In this document: in pieces, positions 13,406 through 21,861 of the stretch | Layout: the number at the start of each line of letters is the position of its first letter | Position numbering within the stretch: position 1 is the first letter of the stretch | NCBI GenBank assembly: GCA_030682375.1 | Contig: JAUXOL010000019.1 | Span: 1 to 64,000, forward strand | DNA from: Gallionella sp. | GTDB taxonomy: Bacteria; Pseudomonadota; Gammaproteobacteria; Burkholderiales; Gallionellaceae | Length of the DNA: 64,000 nucleotides | Reading direction: 5' to 3' | Translations under genes and position numbers: made by a program | Notes under the pieces: generated by a model | Databases searched by the model: none | What the model saw: only the letters and a program-made list of their open reading frames with translations | What the model was told of the DNA's origin: nothing

Positions 13406-14823
13406 GGGCGATCTTTCTCGGGAGCCGCAGGTTTGGCTGCGGCGGGCGACAGGGTTTGCAACAGGTTTTCATCCAGGTTGCCCATGCTCTGGGCAAGCGT
13501 GGCGCGGCCGATATTCCAGTCGAGTATGGACTGGATGCGCTGCTGGCGCGCGCCGGCCAGTGCGCTTTGCGCGTTCAGCACATCCAGCATGTTGCCGACG
13601 CCGGCCCGATAGCGGCCGGTCGCGACACGTTCGGATTGTTCCGCGCTGTGCAGCAGGTCGGCGCTGGCCCGCAGCGATTGCGTGGAGGTGACCAGGTTCT
13701 GGTAGGCGTTCCATACCTCCAGCGCGACTTGCAGCCGCGCGCGTTCGAGTTGCGCCTGGCGCGCTTCCACTTGCGCTTCGGCGGCGCGCACCCGGTAAGT
13801 CGGCGCATAACCGGCGAATAGCGGCACGCTCACGCTGACGCCGAGCGACGAACCGTGCGAACTGATGCCCGCGTTGTTGCTTTGATTGGTCGAGGCGGAC
13901 AGGGAAATGGACGGTTTGCCCGACGCGCGCGCCGCATTCACGCTGGCTTCGGCGGCCTTTACTTGCGCCTCGGCGGCGATCAGATCGGGGCGGCGGCGTT
14001 TGGCATCCTCGATCAGTGCGTCCACGTCGCCCTCGAAATCGGCGGGGATGTCCGTCGTGCCGGCATCTGCCAGCGCGATGTTATGACTGGCATCCAGACC
14101 GACGATATTCGCCAGTCCGCCGCGCGTCTTTTTGACATTGCCTTCGGCGGCGATGCGGCTCAGCGTCGCTTGTGAATAAGCCGTCTGTGCCTGCAACTTG
14201 TCGGCGGGTGTCGCGCTGCCCGCCTGATAGCGAGCCTCGGCAGCGGAGTAGCTTTTTTTTGCCGCACGCTCGGCTTCGCGTGCGGCATCCAGTGCAGCCA
14301 GCGTTGCCTGGGTCTGATAGTAGGCCTGCACCGTTGCGAGGAACACCGCTTGCACCGTGCTGTTTTGCGACGCATTTGCCGCCTCGAGCAACTGGCGCGC
14401 ATTCTCGATGCTGGCGGCGCGCGTGCCGAAGTCGTATAGCAGATAGGACAGTGTCAGTCCGATGCTGCGCTGGTTGCTTCCCCCCGGCAAATTGCGATTG
14501 CCGGAAGCGCTTACGCTAATGCCGGGCAGATAGCTTCCCTGGCTCACGCCGAGCTGCGCCGCCTGCACCCGCGAACTCGCCCACACTTCGCGCGTCTGCG
14601 GGTTGTTGCATAAGGCCAGGTTGACCGCGTCCGGCAGGGAGAGCGTGCCGCGCGGCATCGCGTCCGCACAGGGGTCGCCCACCGAGCCGCCCAGACGCAA
14701 TGCGGGCTTGAGCGGCAGCGTCGCTTCGGTGCCGAAGGGGTCGGAAGTCTCCGCGGCCAGCGCGAAGCCGCTCCAGAGACAAAGCGCCGCGCAGAATATC
14801 GGACGGATTGAGTGCATGGGCAT
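13402..14823 (-). CDS. TolC-family outer membrane efflux channel
   Basis: As called, the protein has 473 residues. A signal peptide (HSIRPIFCAALCLWSGFALA) precedes two homologous outer-membrane-efflux-protein halves of long Ala/Gln/Glu-rich helices, the fold that forms the trimeric TolC tunnel. LSLPDAVNLALCNNPQTR in the first half is the usual opening motif. The start at 14823 (MPMHS) or 14817 (MHS) is preferred because a TTGTCC/TATACT promoter places transcription initiation near 14844, which excludes the in-frame ATG at 14883. It is the first gene of the operon with adaptor, ATPase and permease; together they should make a complete tripartite pump from cytoplasm to exterior. It could in principle also serve the RTX protein, but that is unproven. 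Confidence 0.9.
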   Translation of the reverse strand: MPMHSIRPIFCAALCLWSGFALAAETSDPFGTEATLPLKPALRLGGSVGDPCADAMPRGTLSLPDAVNLALCNNPQTREVWASSRVQAAQLGVSQGSYLPGISVSASGNRNLPGGSNQRSIGLTLSYLLYDFGTRAASIENARQLLEAANASQNSTVQAVFLATVQAYYQTQATLAALDAAREAERAAKKSYSAAEARYQAGSATPADKLQAQTAYSQATLSRIAAEGNVKKTRGGLANIVGLDASHNIALADAGTTDIPADFEGDVDALIEDAKRRRPDLIAAEAQVKAAEASVNAARASGKPSISLSASTNQSNNAGISSHGSSLGVSVSVPLFAGYAPTYRVRAAEAQVEARQAQLERARLQVALEVWNAYQNLVTSTQSLRASADLLHSAEQSERVATGRYRAGVGNMLDVLNAQSALAGARQQRIQSILDWNIGRATLAQSMGNLDENLLQTLSPAAAKPAAPEKDRP

Positions 14824-14850
14824 GTCGGGGAAATTGTATTTCACGCTGCA

Positions 14851-14878
14851 AGTATAGCGGCTCATGCCGGTTGGACAA
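14851..14878 (-). promoter_or_regulatory. Probable promoter of the tolC-like operon
   Basis: On the minus strand TTGTCC (14873-14878) and TATACT (14851-14856) are separated by 16 bp; initiation would fall about 20 bp upstream of the start codon used. Confidence 0.55.
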
Positions 14879-14927
14879 TACATCGCTTTGTAAGTAATTG
14901 TAGGTGCTGTCGGTGTTGTTCATATGG

Positions 14928-14946
14928 GCGCGACAAATTGTCGCGC
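14928..14946. promoter_or_regulatory. Perfect palindrome, candidate operator of the metal locus
   Basis: GCGCGACAAATTGTCGCGC has two 9-bp arms around one A. A second related half site, AATTTGTCAC, follows at 14950-14959, abutting the putative -35 of the receptor gene. Its position between the divergent tolC-like and receptor promoters suits a dimeric regulator; it does not match the Fur consensus. Confidence 0.5.
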
Positions 14947-14960
14947 GGCAATTTGTCACA

Positions 14961-14989
14961 TTCCCAGTATGGTTTTACGTTTATAGAAT
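14961..14989 (+). promoter_or_regulatory. Probable promoter of the TonB receptor operon
   Basis: TTCCCA (14961-14966) and TAGAAT (14984-14989) are spaced by 17 bp, giving a leader of about 38 nt to the ATG at 15034, which has the strong ribosome site GGGGGAAGG. Confidence 0.5.
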
Positions 14990-15033
14990 CCGTTCCCTGA
15001 TTTTTAACCATAACAAATCCAGGGGGAAGGAAC

Positions 15034-17298
15034 ATGAAGGGAACGCGATTGTTCGCGCTCGGCGCACTCGCGCTGGCGGTCGGCCAGGCGGTGCAGGCCG
15101 AGGTTGCAGTGCTGCCGGAGGTGATGGTCACTTCGACGACCATCGACGACCGCTTCGAGTCCAAGCGCGGCGAAGCCAGCAACATCAACAACATCAGCGG
15201 CAAGAAGGTCGATGAGGAACACGGCAAGAGTATCGTCGATATCCTGGAGTCGATTCCTGGCGTGACTGCCGAAGTTCAGAGCGGCGATTCGGTGAAGATC
15301 ATGCTGCGCGGCGTCGAGGCGCAGCGCTACATGGGCGAGAAGCCGGGCGTGGCGATCGTGATCGACGGCGTGCCGGTGCAGGAGCGCACCGGGCGCGTGA
15401 ATATCGATCTCGACAACATCGATTCGATCAAGGTCATCAAGGGCGGCGCTTCGTATCTGTTCGGCGAGGATGCGTTGTCCGGCGCGGTGATCATCACAAC
15501 CAAGCGCGGCGCAAAGATGGCGGGCCTGACCGCCAGCAGCGAGGTGGGCAGCTTCCGCCACCGCAAGGGACTGGTGCGCGCAGGTTTTGCCAAGGGCGAC
15601 TGGGTCGGGCATGTGCAGACCACGAACCGGCAGACGCTGGGGTATCACGATCAGGGCGGTTCTTTCGCCGACTATCTGGACGGCAAGCTGCAATACCTGA
15701 TCGACGAGACCAGTGACATCGCTTTCGGTTTCGAGCAATCCAAGCGTGCGAAGGACAGCCACGGCACGGTGAAGGGGGTGACTGCCGCCTGGCTGGATCC
15801 GCGCAGTTTCACCGGGGGCAAGGATTTCGCGCGCAACTACGATGTAGGCTTGGACAAGATGAATGTCACCTATGCCAAGGATTTCGGCGTGGGCGGCAAT
15901 CTGCTGGTGAATACCTATATGTTCAAGGATCACACGTTCAGTTGGTCCAACCCTAACGGTTTTTTGCGGAACGTACCCGGTTGCGGCAACGGGGTGGTGA
16001 CACCCATCGCGGCCTGCAACATGGCGAACATCAACGATGCCTATGTCAGCGGCGGTGACACCATGCAAACACAGAAGGGCATGAAGGCGGAATGGCGCAA
16101 GGATGGGGAACGGGCCGCATTCATGGCGGGATTGGATTTGCAGCGATTTTCTGACAAGGCTGTGACCCGCAATTTGCTGGACTACACCACGCGCGGTACG
16201 GCGGTGGGGCTGGCGAATCCGATAAATCTTGCCGGGACCCTTACCGCTGACAATCTGTCCTCCTCGGATACTCAAGCTGTGTATGGCGAATTCAAATGGC
16301 AGGCGACCGATCCGCTGACTGTCACGTTGAATGGCCGCTATGACGATATCACGGCGAAATACGAGAGCTTCATTCCGCTGACGCCCGCGCAAATTCTGGC
16401 TGGCAGGTCGACGACCGGGCAGAAGAGTTTTCGCGTGCTGTCCGAGCGTGTCGGTTTGAATTATGCGTTGACGCCGGATCGCGAGATATACGCCAATATT
16501 TCTACCGGTTTCCGCGTGCCTACGATCGGCCAGTTGTACGGCAGCACGGTTTCGCCGACCGGTACGGTGCAGGCCAATCCGAATCTGACGCCGGAAAAAT
16601 CCTGGAACCATGAGATCGGTTTGCGCGCAAAGAGCGAACTGTTCGGCATCGGGTTGGATATGGATATGGCGCTGTTCCAGATCGATCGCAAGAACTTTAT
16701 TTTGAACACCGGCGGGCAATACCAGACCGATCCGGTGCAGGAGCAATATCAAAATATCGGCGGCGTGCGCAATCGCGGCATCGAACTGGGACTGTTGTCA
16801 GATCAAGGCTTGGCCTGGTCGGGCTCCGTGGCTTACACCTATCTGGATGCGAAATTTACCCGCAACGATAGTTACTGGATGGGGATGGGGTCGCGCACCG
16901 CACCGTTGCCGTCCGTGTTGTACGACAACACCGGCAATATCGTACCCCGTACGCCAAAGCACAAGATGAATCTGGCGACGCGCTATCGCTACACACCGGG
17001 GCTGAGCTTTACCGGCGAAGTCAACGCGCAGAGCGGGATGTTTTCCGACGAGGTGAATCAGGTCTGGGTCGGAGGTCGCACGTTGGTGAATGCGATGGTG
17101 AATTATGAAGTGAAGACCGAGCGCGGTATGAAGTGGTCGGTATTCGGTCGTATCGACAATCTGTTCGATCGCTTCTATTACAGCACCATTCGCGGCGGCT
17201 CGGACGGAGATGGTAATGGCGTCTACAACGCCGAGGACATGTCCATTACCGTCGATCCGGGGCGTGTCTGGACAGCCGGTATGTCCTTAACTTTCTAA
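15034..17298 (+). CDS. TonB-dependent outer membrane receptor
   Basis: This 754-residue receptor has a signal peptide cleaved after AVGQAVQA. A TonB-box-like stretch (PEVMVTST) lies near the mature N terminus, followed by a plug domain (about 45-155, with IPGVTAEV, GVPVQERTGRVN and KVIKGGASYLFGEDALSGAV) and a 22-strand barrel ending in an aromatic residue (AGMSLTF). Such receptors import scarce ligands, usually ferric siderophores, haem, nickel, copper chelates or cobalamin, using energy delivered by TonB-ExbBD, which is encoded at the end of this same locus. It is followed nine bases later by a His/Met-rich protein, which favours a metal ligand. The exact ligand cannot be assigned from sequence. 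Confidence 0.92.
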   Translation: MKGTRLFALGALALAVGQAVQAEVAVLPEVMVTSTTIDDRFESKRGEASNINNISGKKVDEEHGKSIVDILESIPGVTAEVQSGDSVKIMLRGVEAQRYMGEKPGVAIVIDGVPVQERTGRVNIDLDNIDSIKVIKGGASYLFGEDALSGAVIITTKRGAKMAGLTASSEVGSFRHRKGLVRAGFAKGDWVGHVQTTNRQTLGYHDQGGSFADYLDGKLQYLIDETSDIAFGFEQSKRAKDSHGTVKGVTAAWLDPRSFTGGKDFARNYDVGLDKMNVTYAKDFGVGGNLLVNTYMFKDHTFSWSNPNGFLRNVPGCGNGVVTPIAACNMANINDAYVSGGDTMQTQKGMKAEWRKDGERAAFMAGLDLQRFSDKAVTRNLLDYTTRGTAVGLANPINLAGTLTADNLSSSDTQAVYGEFKWQATDPLTVTLNGRYDDITAKYESFIPLTPAQILAGRSTTGQKSFRVLSERVGLNYALTPDREIYANISTGFRVPTIGQLYGSTVSPTGTVQANPNLTPEKSWNHEIGLRAKSELFGIGLDMDMALFQIDRKNFILNTGGQYQTDPVQEQYQNIGGVRNRGIELGLLSDQGLAWSGSVAYTYLDAKFTRNDSYWMGMGSRTAPLPSVLYDNTGNIVPRTPKHKMNLATRYRYTPGLSFTGEVNAQSGMFSDEVNQVWVGGRTLVNAMVNYEVKTERGMKWSVFGRIDNLFDRFYYSTIRGGSDGDGNGVYNAEDMSITVDPGRVWTAGMSLTF

Positions 17299-17307
17299 GG
17301 GGAAGCC

Positions 17308-18234
17308 ATGAAAAGAAACCAATTGATGCTGGGGGTATTGCTGGCGATAACGAGTGCTTCAGCCGGAGCCGCAGAAAGTGCGCCATCGGCAACCGAAAGC
17401 ATGGCCGCCATGGCGCATAGCGGGCACGATCATGCCGCGATGATGGGCATGGGCAAACCGATGTCATGGACAGCGTATCCCACGCTGAAGGTGAAGAGCA
17501 GCGGAGAAAGCCGCGAACGCATGGTTGCCATCGTGGTGCCGCAGAACATCGCCGCGGACGGGATAGATGCGTGGTCCAACAATCTCATCGATGAAAACGG
17601 ACGTCGCCGTTTGCCGCTGGATATGGCTGGCGCGAAGCTGGACAAGCCGACGAGCGGAGGCTTCCACTGGTTGGCTGCGCGAGAGGAGCAGGACAGTGCG
17701 GTGCGCGTCGCATCCTCCGTGTACTACTACGGCGAGCGGGGCGCTGCGAATCCGACGGACATGTTCATGCACCAGAAGCATGAACTGGAGATCGTGCCGC
17801 AGCCTTATCCGCGCGAACACTCGCGCTATCGTGCGAACGAGGACTGGAAGTTCCTGGTGCGTTTCAACGGCCAGCCGTTGCCGGAACAGAAGATCGTGCT
17901 GGAAACCTCGAACGGCAGCAGGTCGGAGCTGATCAGCGATGCGCAGGGTGTGGTCGTCGTGAGCATCCCGGACGACTTCAAGGCAGAGACCGAAGGCAAG
18001 AAGGCCGGTCATGGCAGGCCCGGCGCGGACTTCGTGCTGGCGGCGGAACATGCCGACGGCGGGAAAAACTATCTGACGGCATTCAACGCCGCTTATGGCA
18101 AGAGCGCTTTCGACCAGCGCAGCATCGCGATGGGATTGGGCTTCACGCTGCTCGGCATGCTGGGTGCCGTGCCGCTGCTGCGGCATCGCAAGGCGAAAAA
18201 GAACGATGCGCCAGAACAGAAAGCGGAGGCCTGA
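17308..18234 (+). CDS. His/Met-rich periplasmic protein with C-terminal membrane anchor (DUF4198-like)
   Basis: This 308-residue protein has a signal peptide (LMLGVLLAITSASAGA) and then a metal-binding-looking segment, MAHSGHDHAAMMGMGKPM (about residues 35-52). The body resembles DUF4198, a beta-sandwich found beside nickel/cobalt and TonB uptake genes. The C terminus has one hydrophobic segment (SIAMGLGFTLLGMLGAVPLL) and a Lys-rich cytoplasmic tail, so the bulk should be periplasmic and membrane-tethered. It lies 9 bp after the receptor gene and 1 bp before the polyferredoxin gene, so it belongs to the operon. A role as periplasmic metal chaperone between receptor and inner membrane is inferred from the His/Met cluster and context. 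Confidence 0.7.
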   Translation: MKRNQLMLGVLLAITSASAGAAESAPSATESMAAMAHSGHDHAAMMGMGKPMSWTAYPTLKVKSSGESRERMVAIVVPQNIAADGIDAWSNNLIDENGRRRLPLDMAGAKLDKPTSGGFHWLAAREEQDSAVRVASSVYYYGERGAANPTDMFMHQKHELEIVPQPYPREHSRYRANEDWKFLVRFNGQPLPEQKIVLETSNGSRSELISDAQGVVVVSIPDDFKAETEGKKAGHGRPGADFVLAAEHADGGKNYLTAFNAAYGKSAFDQRSIAMGLGFTLLGMLGAVPLLRHRKAKKNDAPEQKAEA

Positions 18235-18235
18235 C

Positions 18236-19273
18236 ATGCTGAAGAAAATATTCCCGACGCTGGGGCGCTTCCGCTTCACCGTGCAGATCGTGATGCTGTT
18301 CGTCACCGTGTATGGCGGTGCGCTGCTGGGCAGCTATACCGTGGATCGCATCTCGCAGGCGCTGCCTTCATTGGCATGCGCGTTCGACAAGCAGACGGCC
18401 GACCATTGCATCCTGATCGTCAACCAGCACCAGCTGCATCACCGCATCGGCGAGGCGCTGGTCAAGGCTCAGGAGATCACGCTGAAGGTGTTCGTGCCGA
18501 CGCTGATCTCGGTGGCGACGTTCTTCGCATTCTTTTTTGTGCTCAACAAGGCGTTCTGCGGCTGGGTCTGCCCTATGGGTACGGTGCAGGAGTTGCTGTA
18601 CCGCATCGGCCGTCGCCTGGGTCGGCCGCTCAACCGATTCAAGCCGGACAACGTCGAGCGCGTGCGCCCGGTGAAGTGGCTGCTGCTGCTGGTGCTGGTG
18701 CTCGGTCTGCCGCTGGCCGCGGGCATGGGCTACGCGGCGAACGAGCTGGGCGATCCTTATTGCCAGGTGTGCCCGTCGCGTCTGGCGACCACGCTGCTGA
18801 CCGCCGACACGGAACAGATCGCGTTGCGCACCGGGACGAACATCAACTTTTTCCTCGGCGCATTGGGCAACGCGATGTTCGGCTTCGTCGTTATCGCCGC
18901 ACTCGCTGTACGCCAGCCGTTCTGCCGCATCTGCCCTTTGCTGTCGTGGAACGCGATGTTCCAGAAGCTGTCGCCTATGCGTCTGGTGAAGAAGCAATAC
19001 GACAAATGCGAGAAGTGCGGGGTGTGCGAGAAGGCCTGTCCGATGGACATCCACGAGATCGGGCGCGAGCACGGCAACAAGGCGTTCCATGAGGACTGCA
19101 CGCTGTGCGGACGCTGCGCCGAATATTGCCCGGATGACGACGTGATCCAGATTCGTTTCTTCGGCATCAGACTATTCGGCTCGTCGCGCGACTATTACAA
19201 GACGCGCGTGAAGCGGGAGTCGCCGGAAGGCATGCCGAAGAACAGGGTGATCTGGTTAAAGCAGGCTAAATAA
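18236..19273 (+). CDS. Membrane-bound 4Fe-4S polyferredoxin (NapH/CcoG-like)
   Basis: The protein has 345 residues with about five hydrophobic segments. In or near them are Cys motifs CGWVCPMG, CQVCP and CRICPLLSWN, typical of the NapH/NosR/CcoG membrane family. The cytoplasmic C-terminal part has two classical ferredoxin motifs, CEKCGVCEKACP and CTLCGRCAEYCP, predicted to bind two 4Fe-4S clusters. Members pass electrons from cytoplasm or quinol pool to periplasmic partners. The ATG one base after the upstream stop is used (the frame is open further upstream but inside the previous gene). Sandwiched between TonB components and a CcdA-like protein, it may supply electrons for reductive release of a metal taken up by the receptor; this is inference. 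Confidence 0.82.
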   Translation: MLKKIFPTLGRFRFTVQIVMLFVTVYGGALLGSYTVDRISQALPSLACAFDKQTADHCILIVNQHQLHHRIGEALVKAQEITLKVFVPTLISVATFFAFFFVLNKAFCGWVCPMGTVQELLYRIGRRLGRPLNRFKPDNVERVRPVKWLLLLVLVLGLPLAAGMGYAANELGDPYCQVCPSRLATTLLTADTEQIALRTGTNINFFLGALGNAMFGFVVIAALAVRQPFCRICPLLSWNAMFQKLSPMRLVKKQYDKCEKCGVCEKACPMDIHEIGREHGNKAFHEDCTLCGRCAEYCPDDDVIQIRFFGIRLFGSSRDYYKTRVKRESPEGMPKNRVIWLKQAK

Positions 19274-19274
19274 T

Positions 19275-19949
19275 ATGGGCGATTTTCTCGATCCCGCATT
19301 GCTGCCGCAGCAGACCACGCTGTTCGCCGTCTGGCTGCTCGGCGTGTCGCTGGGACTTACCGCTTGCACTGCGACCTGCCTGCCGTTCATGGGCACTTGG
19401 GTGCTGGGGCGCGGCGGCACGCAGTTGGAGGCGCTGCGCGACACCATGCTGTTCGCGAGCGGACGCATCGTCGCCTATGCGATGCTGGGCGCATTGGCGG
19501 GCGGGGCGGGGATGTGGCTGGCGTCCATGTTGAACGGCGGTACGGGCAACATCGTCATCGGTCTCGCGTCCATCGCGGCAGGGGTATGGTTGTTGCGTTC
19601 GGGGCGGTTGAGCCCGATGGAAGCGCACAAGCCTTGCAGCGTCATGCGCAAGGCGGGGAGCACGCCGCCGTTGCTGCTGGGATTCTCGCTGAGCCTGACG
19701 CCCTGCGCGCCGCTGGCCTCGCTGCTGGCGGTGTGCGCGGCGGCTGGCAGCATAGGCTCCGGGATGGCGAACGGCGTGGCGTTCGGGCTGGGTGCTGCGC
19801 TGACGCCGCTGCTGGTGCTGCTGCCGCTGATCTGCGTCTTCGGCGCGAAGCTGCGCGAGAACCGCGATTGGCTCACCCGCTGGATACGCTGGGGGGCGGC
19901 TGCGGTGCTGGTTCTGCTCGGTCTGCGGCGCGTGTTGCTGGGACTGTGA
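19275..19949 (+). CDS. CcdA/DsbD-like or TauE/SafE-like polytopic membrane protein
   Basis: This 224-residue protein has six probable transmembrane helices in two homologous triplets. Each half has Cys near the start of a helix: TACTATCLPF (about residues 30-39) and LTPCAPLASLL (about 140-150), resembling the paired Cys of CcdA/DsbD proteins that carry reducing equivalents across the membrane; databases often name such proteins sulfite exporter TauE/SafE family. The gene starts one base after the polyferredoxin stop, so the two are probably made together and may form one electron transfer chain to the periplasm. A metal permease function is the alternative. Confidence 0.7.
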   Translation: MGDFLDPALLPQQTTLFAVWLLGVSLGLTACTATCLPFMGTWVLGRGGTQLEALRDTMLFASGRIVAYAMLGALAGGAGMWLASMLNGGTGNIVIGLASIAAGVWLLRSGRLSPMEAHKPCSVMRKAGSTPPLLLGFSLSLTPCAPLASLLAVCAAAGSIGSGMANGVAFGLGAALTPLLVLLPLICVFGAKLRENRDWLTRWIRWGAAAVLVLLGLRRVLLGL

Positions 19950-20023
19950 TGGCTTGCGCGACTTCGCTGCGGACGACGGCGGGGCTGCTAGAATGCGCCC
20001 CTGCACACCATCGAGCATTTCGC

Positions 20024-20689
20024 ATGACCGTACCCGCCATGATTTCGTCGTCCTCGCGCGCCGCCCCCTGGGGCGAGCGCGTGGCCGTCGTTGCACTGGT
20101 GCTGGCGGTGCATTGCGGCGTGATGTTGATGTGGCTGCTGCAGCCCGAGCCGCCGGCTGTCACCGTCAGCGAAATGTCGGTGTCGATCGCGATCCGGCAG
20201 GCCGAGGTGGCCAAACCGCAGGCGCAGCCGGAACCGGCCAAGCCCGTTCCGCCGAAACCGCGGGTCGAGCGCGCCGAGAAGCCGGTGGTGAAACCGCCGG
20301 AGCCACAAGCCGCCGAAACCGCACCGCAACCAACCGCGGCAGTACCTGTTCAAGCAGTCGCCGCGCCGCCCGCAGTCGCGGCCGCGCCGGTGATCGATAC
20401 CGCTCCGGACTATCGCGCGAACTACCTCAACAATCCGCGCCCGGCATATCCGATGGCGGCGCGCCGCATGGGATGGGAGGGCAGGGTGGTGCTCAACGTC
20501 GAGGTGCTGGCCGAGGGCGCTTGCGGCGGCATCAGCGTGTTCCAGAGCAGCGGCCACGAGGTGCTGGACAATGCCGCGCTGCGCACCGTGAAGGGATGGC
20601 GTTTCGTCCCGGCTAGCCGCGCGGGGCATCCGGTCACGCAATGGTTCAAGGTGCCTATCCAATTCTCACTGAAGGAAAACGAAGCATGA
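20024..20689 (+). CDS. tonB: TonB energy transducer
   Basis: The protein has 221 residues. It has an N-terminal membrane anchor (VAVVALVLAVHCGVMLMWLL), a periplasm-spanning Pro/Lys/Glu and Pro/Ala-rich linker (about 60-130) and a C-terminal TonB domain (RPAYPMAARRMGWEGRVVLNVEV through GWRFVPASRAGHPVTQW). TonB contacts the TonB box of outer membrane receptors and transmits proton-motive force. I use the ATG at 20024; an in-frame ATG at 19949 overlapping the previous stop (TGATG) would add 25 residues of unlikely sequence, and a TAGAAT element at 19989 may be a promoter. Its stop overlaps the ExbB start by four bases. Confidence 0.88.
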   Translation: MTVPAMISSSSRAAPWGERVAVVALVLAVHCGVMLMWLLQPEPPAVTVSEMSVSIAIRQAEVAKPQAQPEPAKPVPPKPRVERAEKPVVKPPEPQAAETAPQPTAAVPVQAVAAPPAVAAAPVIDTAPDYRANYLNNPRPAYPMAARRMGWEGRVVLNVEVLAEGACGGISVFQSSGHEVLDNAALRTVKGWRFVPASRAGHPVTQWFKVPIQFSLKENEA

Positions 20690-21342
20690 ACGAATTGTTC
20701 TCTATCGACTCTCCCATCGTCTCCGCCACGTTGCTGCTGCTGGTGCTGCTGTCCGTGGCGACCTGGTCCATCGCGCTACTCAAACTGCGGAGGCAGTTGC
20801 AGGATCGCAAGCGCAACCGCGCTTTCCTCGACGACTTCTGGGCGGCGCGCGATTGGCCGTCCGCGGCCGATGTCGCCGCGCGCGGCGAGGGCGATGTGGC
20901 TATGCTGGCCCAGGCCGGTTTCGCCGAACTCAAGGCGCTGGGCGCGGAGCGCCAGGACCTGATGCACACCGGTGCGCCGCAGGAAGTGCTGGAGCGCCAG
21001 TTGCGCCAGCAGGCGCAGAACATCCAGCGCAGCCACGAGCGCGGCCTCGCGGAACTCGCGACGATAGGCTCGACCGCTCCTTTCGTCGGTCTGTTCGGCA
21101 CGGTGTGGGGCATCATGCACGCGCTGCAGAACATCGGGCAGAGCGGTGCCGCCTCGCTGGACGTGGTCGCCGGCCCGATAGGCGAGGCGCTGGTCGCCAC
21201 CGCGATCGGAATCGCGACCGCCTTGCCCGCGGTGATGGCCTACAACTATTTCTTGCGCAACTTGCGCCTGCGCGTCGCCGAACTGGACAACTTCGCGCAC
21301 GACTTTTTGCGCCTGGCGCTGAAGCATAACTTCAAGGGGTAG
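20686..21342 (+). CDS. exbB: ExbB/TolQ-family proton channel subunit
   Basis: This 218-residue protein has three hydrophobic segments: an N-terminal helix (SATLLLLVLLSVATWSIALL) and two C-terminal helices containing the conserved GLFGTVWGIMHA and GEALVATAIGIATALPAVMAYN. These are the hallmarks of MotA/TolQ/ExbB proteins, which form the pentameric proton channel energising TonB. The start MNELF is chosen over an in-frame upstream ATG inside tonB because it has AAGGAAAAC upstream and forms an ATGA overlap with the tonB stop. Confidence 0.92.
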   Translation: MNELFSIDSPIVSATLLLLVLLSVATWSIALLKLRRQLQDRKRNRAFLDDFWAARDWPSAADVAARGEGDVAMLAQAGFAELKALGAERQDLMHTGAPQEVLERQLRQQAQNIQRSHERGLAELATIGSTAPFVGLFGTVWGIMHALQNIGQSGAASLDVVAGPIGEALVATAIGIATALPAVMAYNYFLRNLRLRVAELDNFAHDFLRLALKHNFKG

Positions 21343-21345
21343 GCG

Positions 21346-21750
21346 ATGGCCTTCAACAATAATTCAGACGGCGACATGATGAGCGAGATCAATGTCACGC
21401 CGCTGGTGGACGTGATGCTGGTGCTGCTGGTGGTGTTCATCATCACCGCGCCCCTGCTCGCGCCGCAGTCGCTGAAGATCAGCCTGCCCAAGACCGATGC
21501 GGTGCAGAGCAACGACAAGCCGCAGCAGGTCAGCCTGATCGTCGATGCTCAGGGAAATCTGGAGTTGGAGACCATGCATGTCAGCGACGAAGGGCTGGCC
21601 GAGTTGTTGCGGAGCCGCGCTGCCGACCCGCAGTTCCAGTTGCAGATCGAAGCGGACAATGCGGTTCCCTATGGTCGCATCGCTGAACTGATGGCGCTGG
21701 CACAGCATGCCGGGGTCGCAAAATTATCGTTCATCACTCTGGCGAAATAG
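21346..21750 (+). CDS. exbD: ExbD/TolR-family protein
   Basis: The protein has 134 residues: a short cytoplasmic N terminus (MMSEINVTPLVDVMLVLLVVFII) in which the Asp of LVDVMLVLL is the essential proton-carrying residue of the family, one transmembrane helix, and a periplasmic domain ending AGVAKLSFITLAK. It works with ExbB to energise TonB. Three bases separate it from exbB, with AAGGGG as ribosome site. A terminator follows, closing the operon. Confidence 0.93.
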   Translation: MAFNNNSDGDMMSEINVTPLVDVMLVLLVVFIITAPLLAPQSLKISLPKTDAVQSNDKPQQVSLIVDAQGNLELETMHVSDEGLAELLRSRAADPQFQLQIEADNAVPYGRIAELMALAQHAGVAKLSFITLAK

Positions 21751-21773
21751 GCCGGGCGGTTCTTGATATTCCG

Positions 21774-21803
21774 AAAAGGCACGCTTCGGTGTGTCTTTTT
21801 TTA
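21774..21803 (+). terminator. Terminator of the TonB-ExbBD operon
   Basis: AAGGCACGC-TTCG-GTGTGTCTT forms a stem with two G-U pairs around a stable TTCG loop, followed by seven T residues. Confidence 0.8.
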
Positions 21804-21861
21804 TTTGAGAATGATACGGCAGATATGGCGGTATCGTGCCCGGCTCCTGAGTTGGCGCGTC

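Noticed and set aside
14883..14883. Upstream start for the tolC-like gene
   Set aside because: It would lie upstream of the predicted transcription start and in front of the natural signal peptide.
15004..16752. A 582-codon minus-strand frame across the TonB receptor
   Set aside because: The plus strand encodes a complete receptor with signal peptide, plug and barrel; the antisense has none of these.
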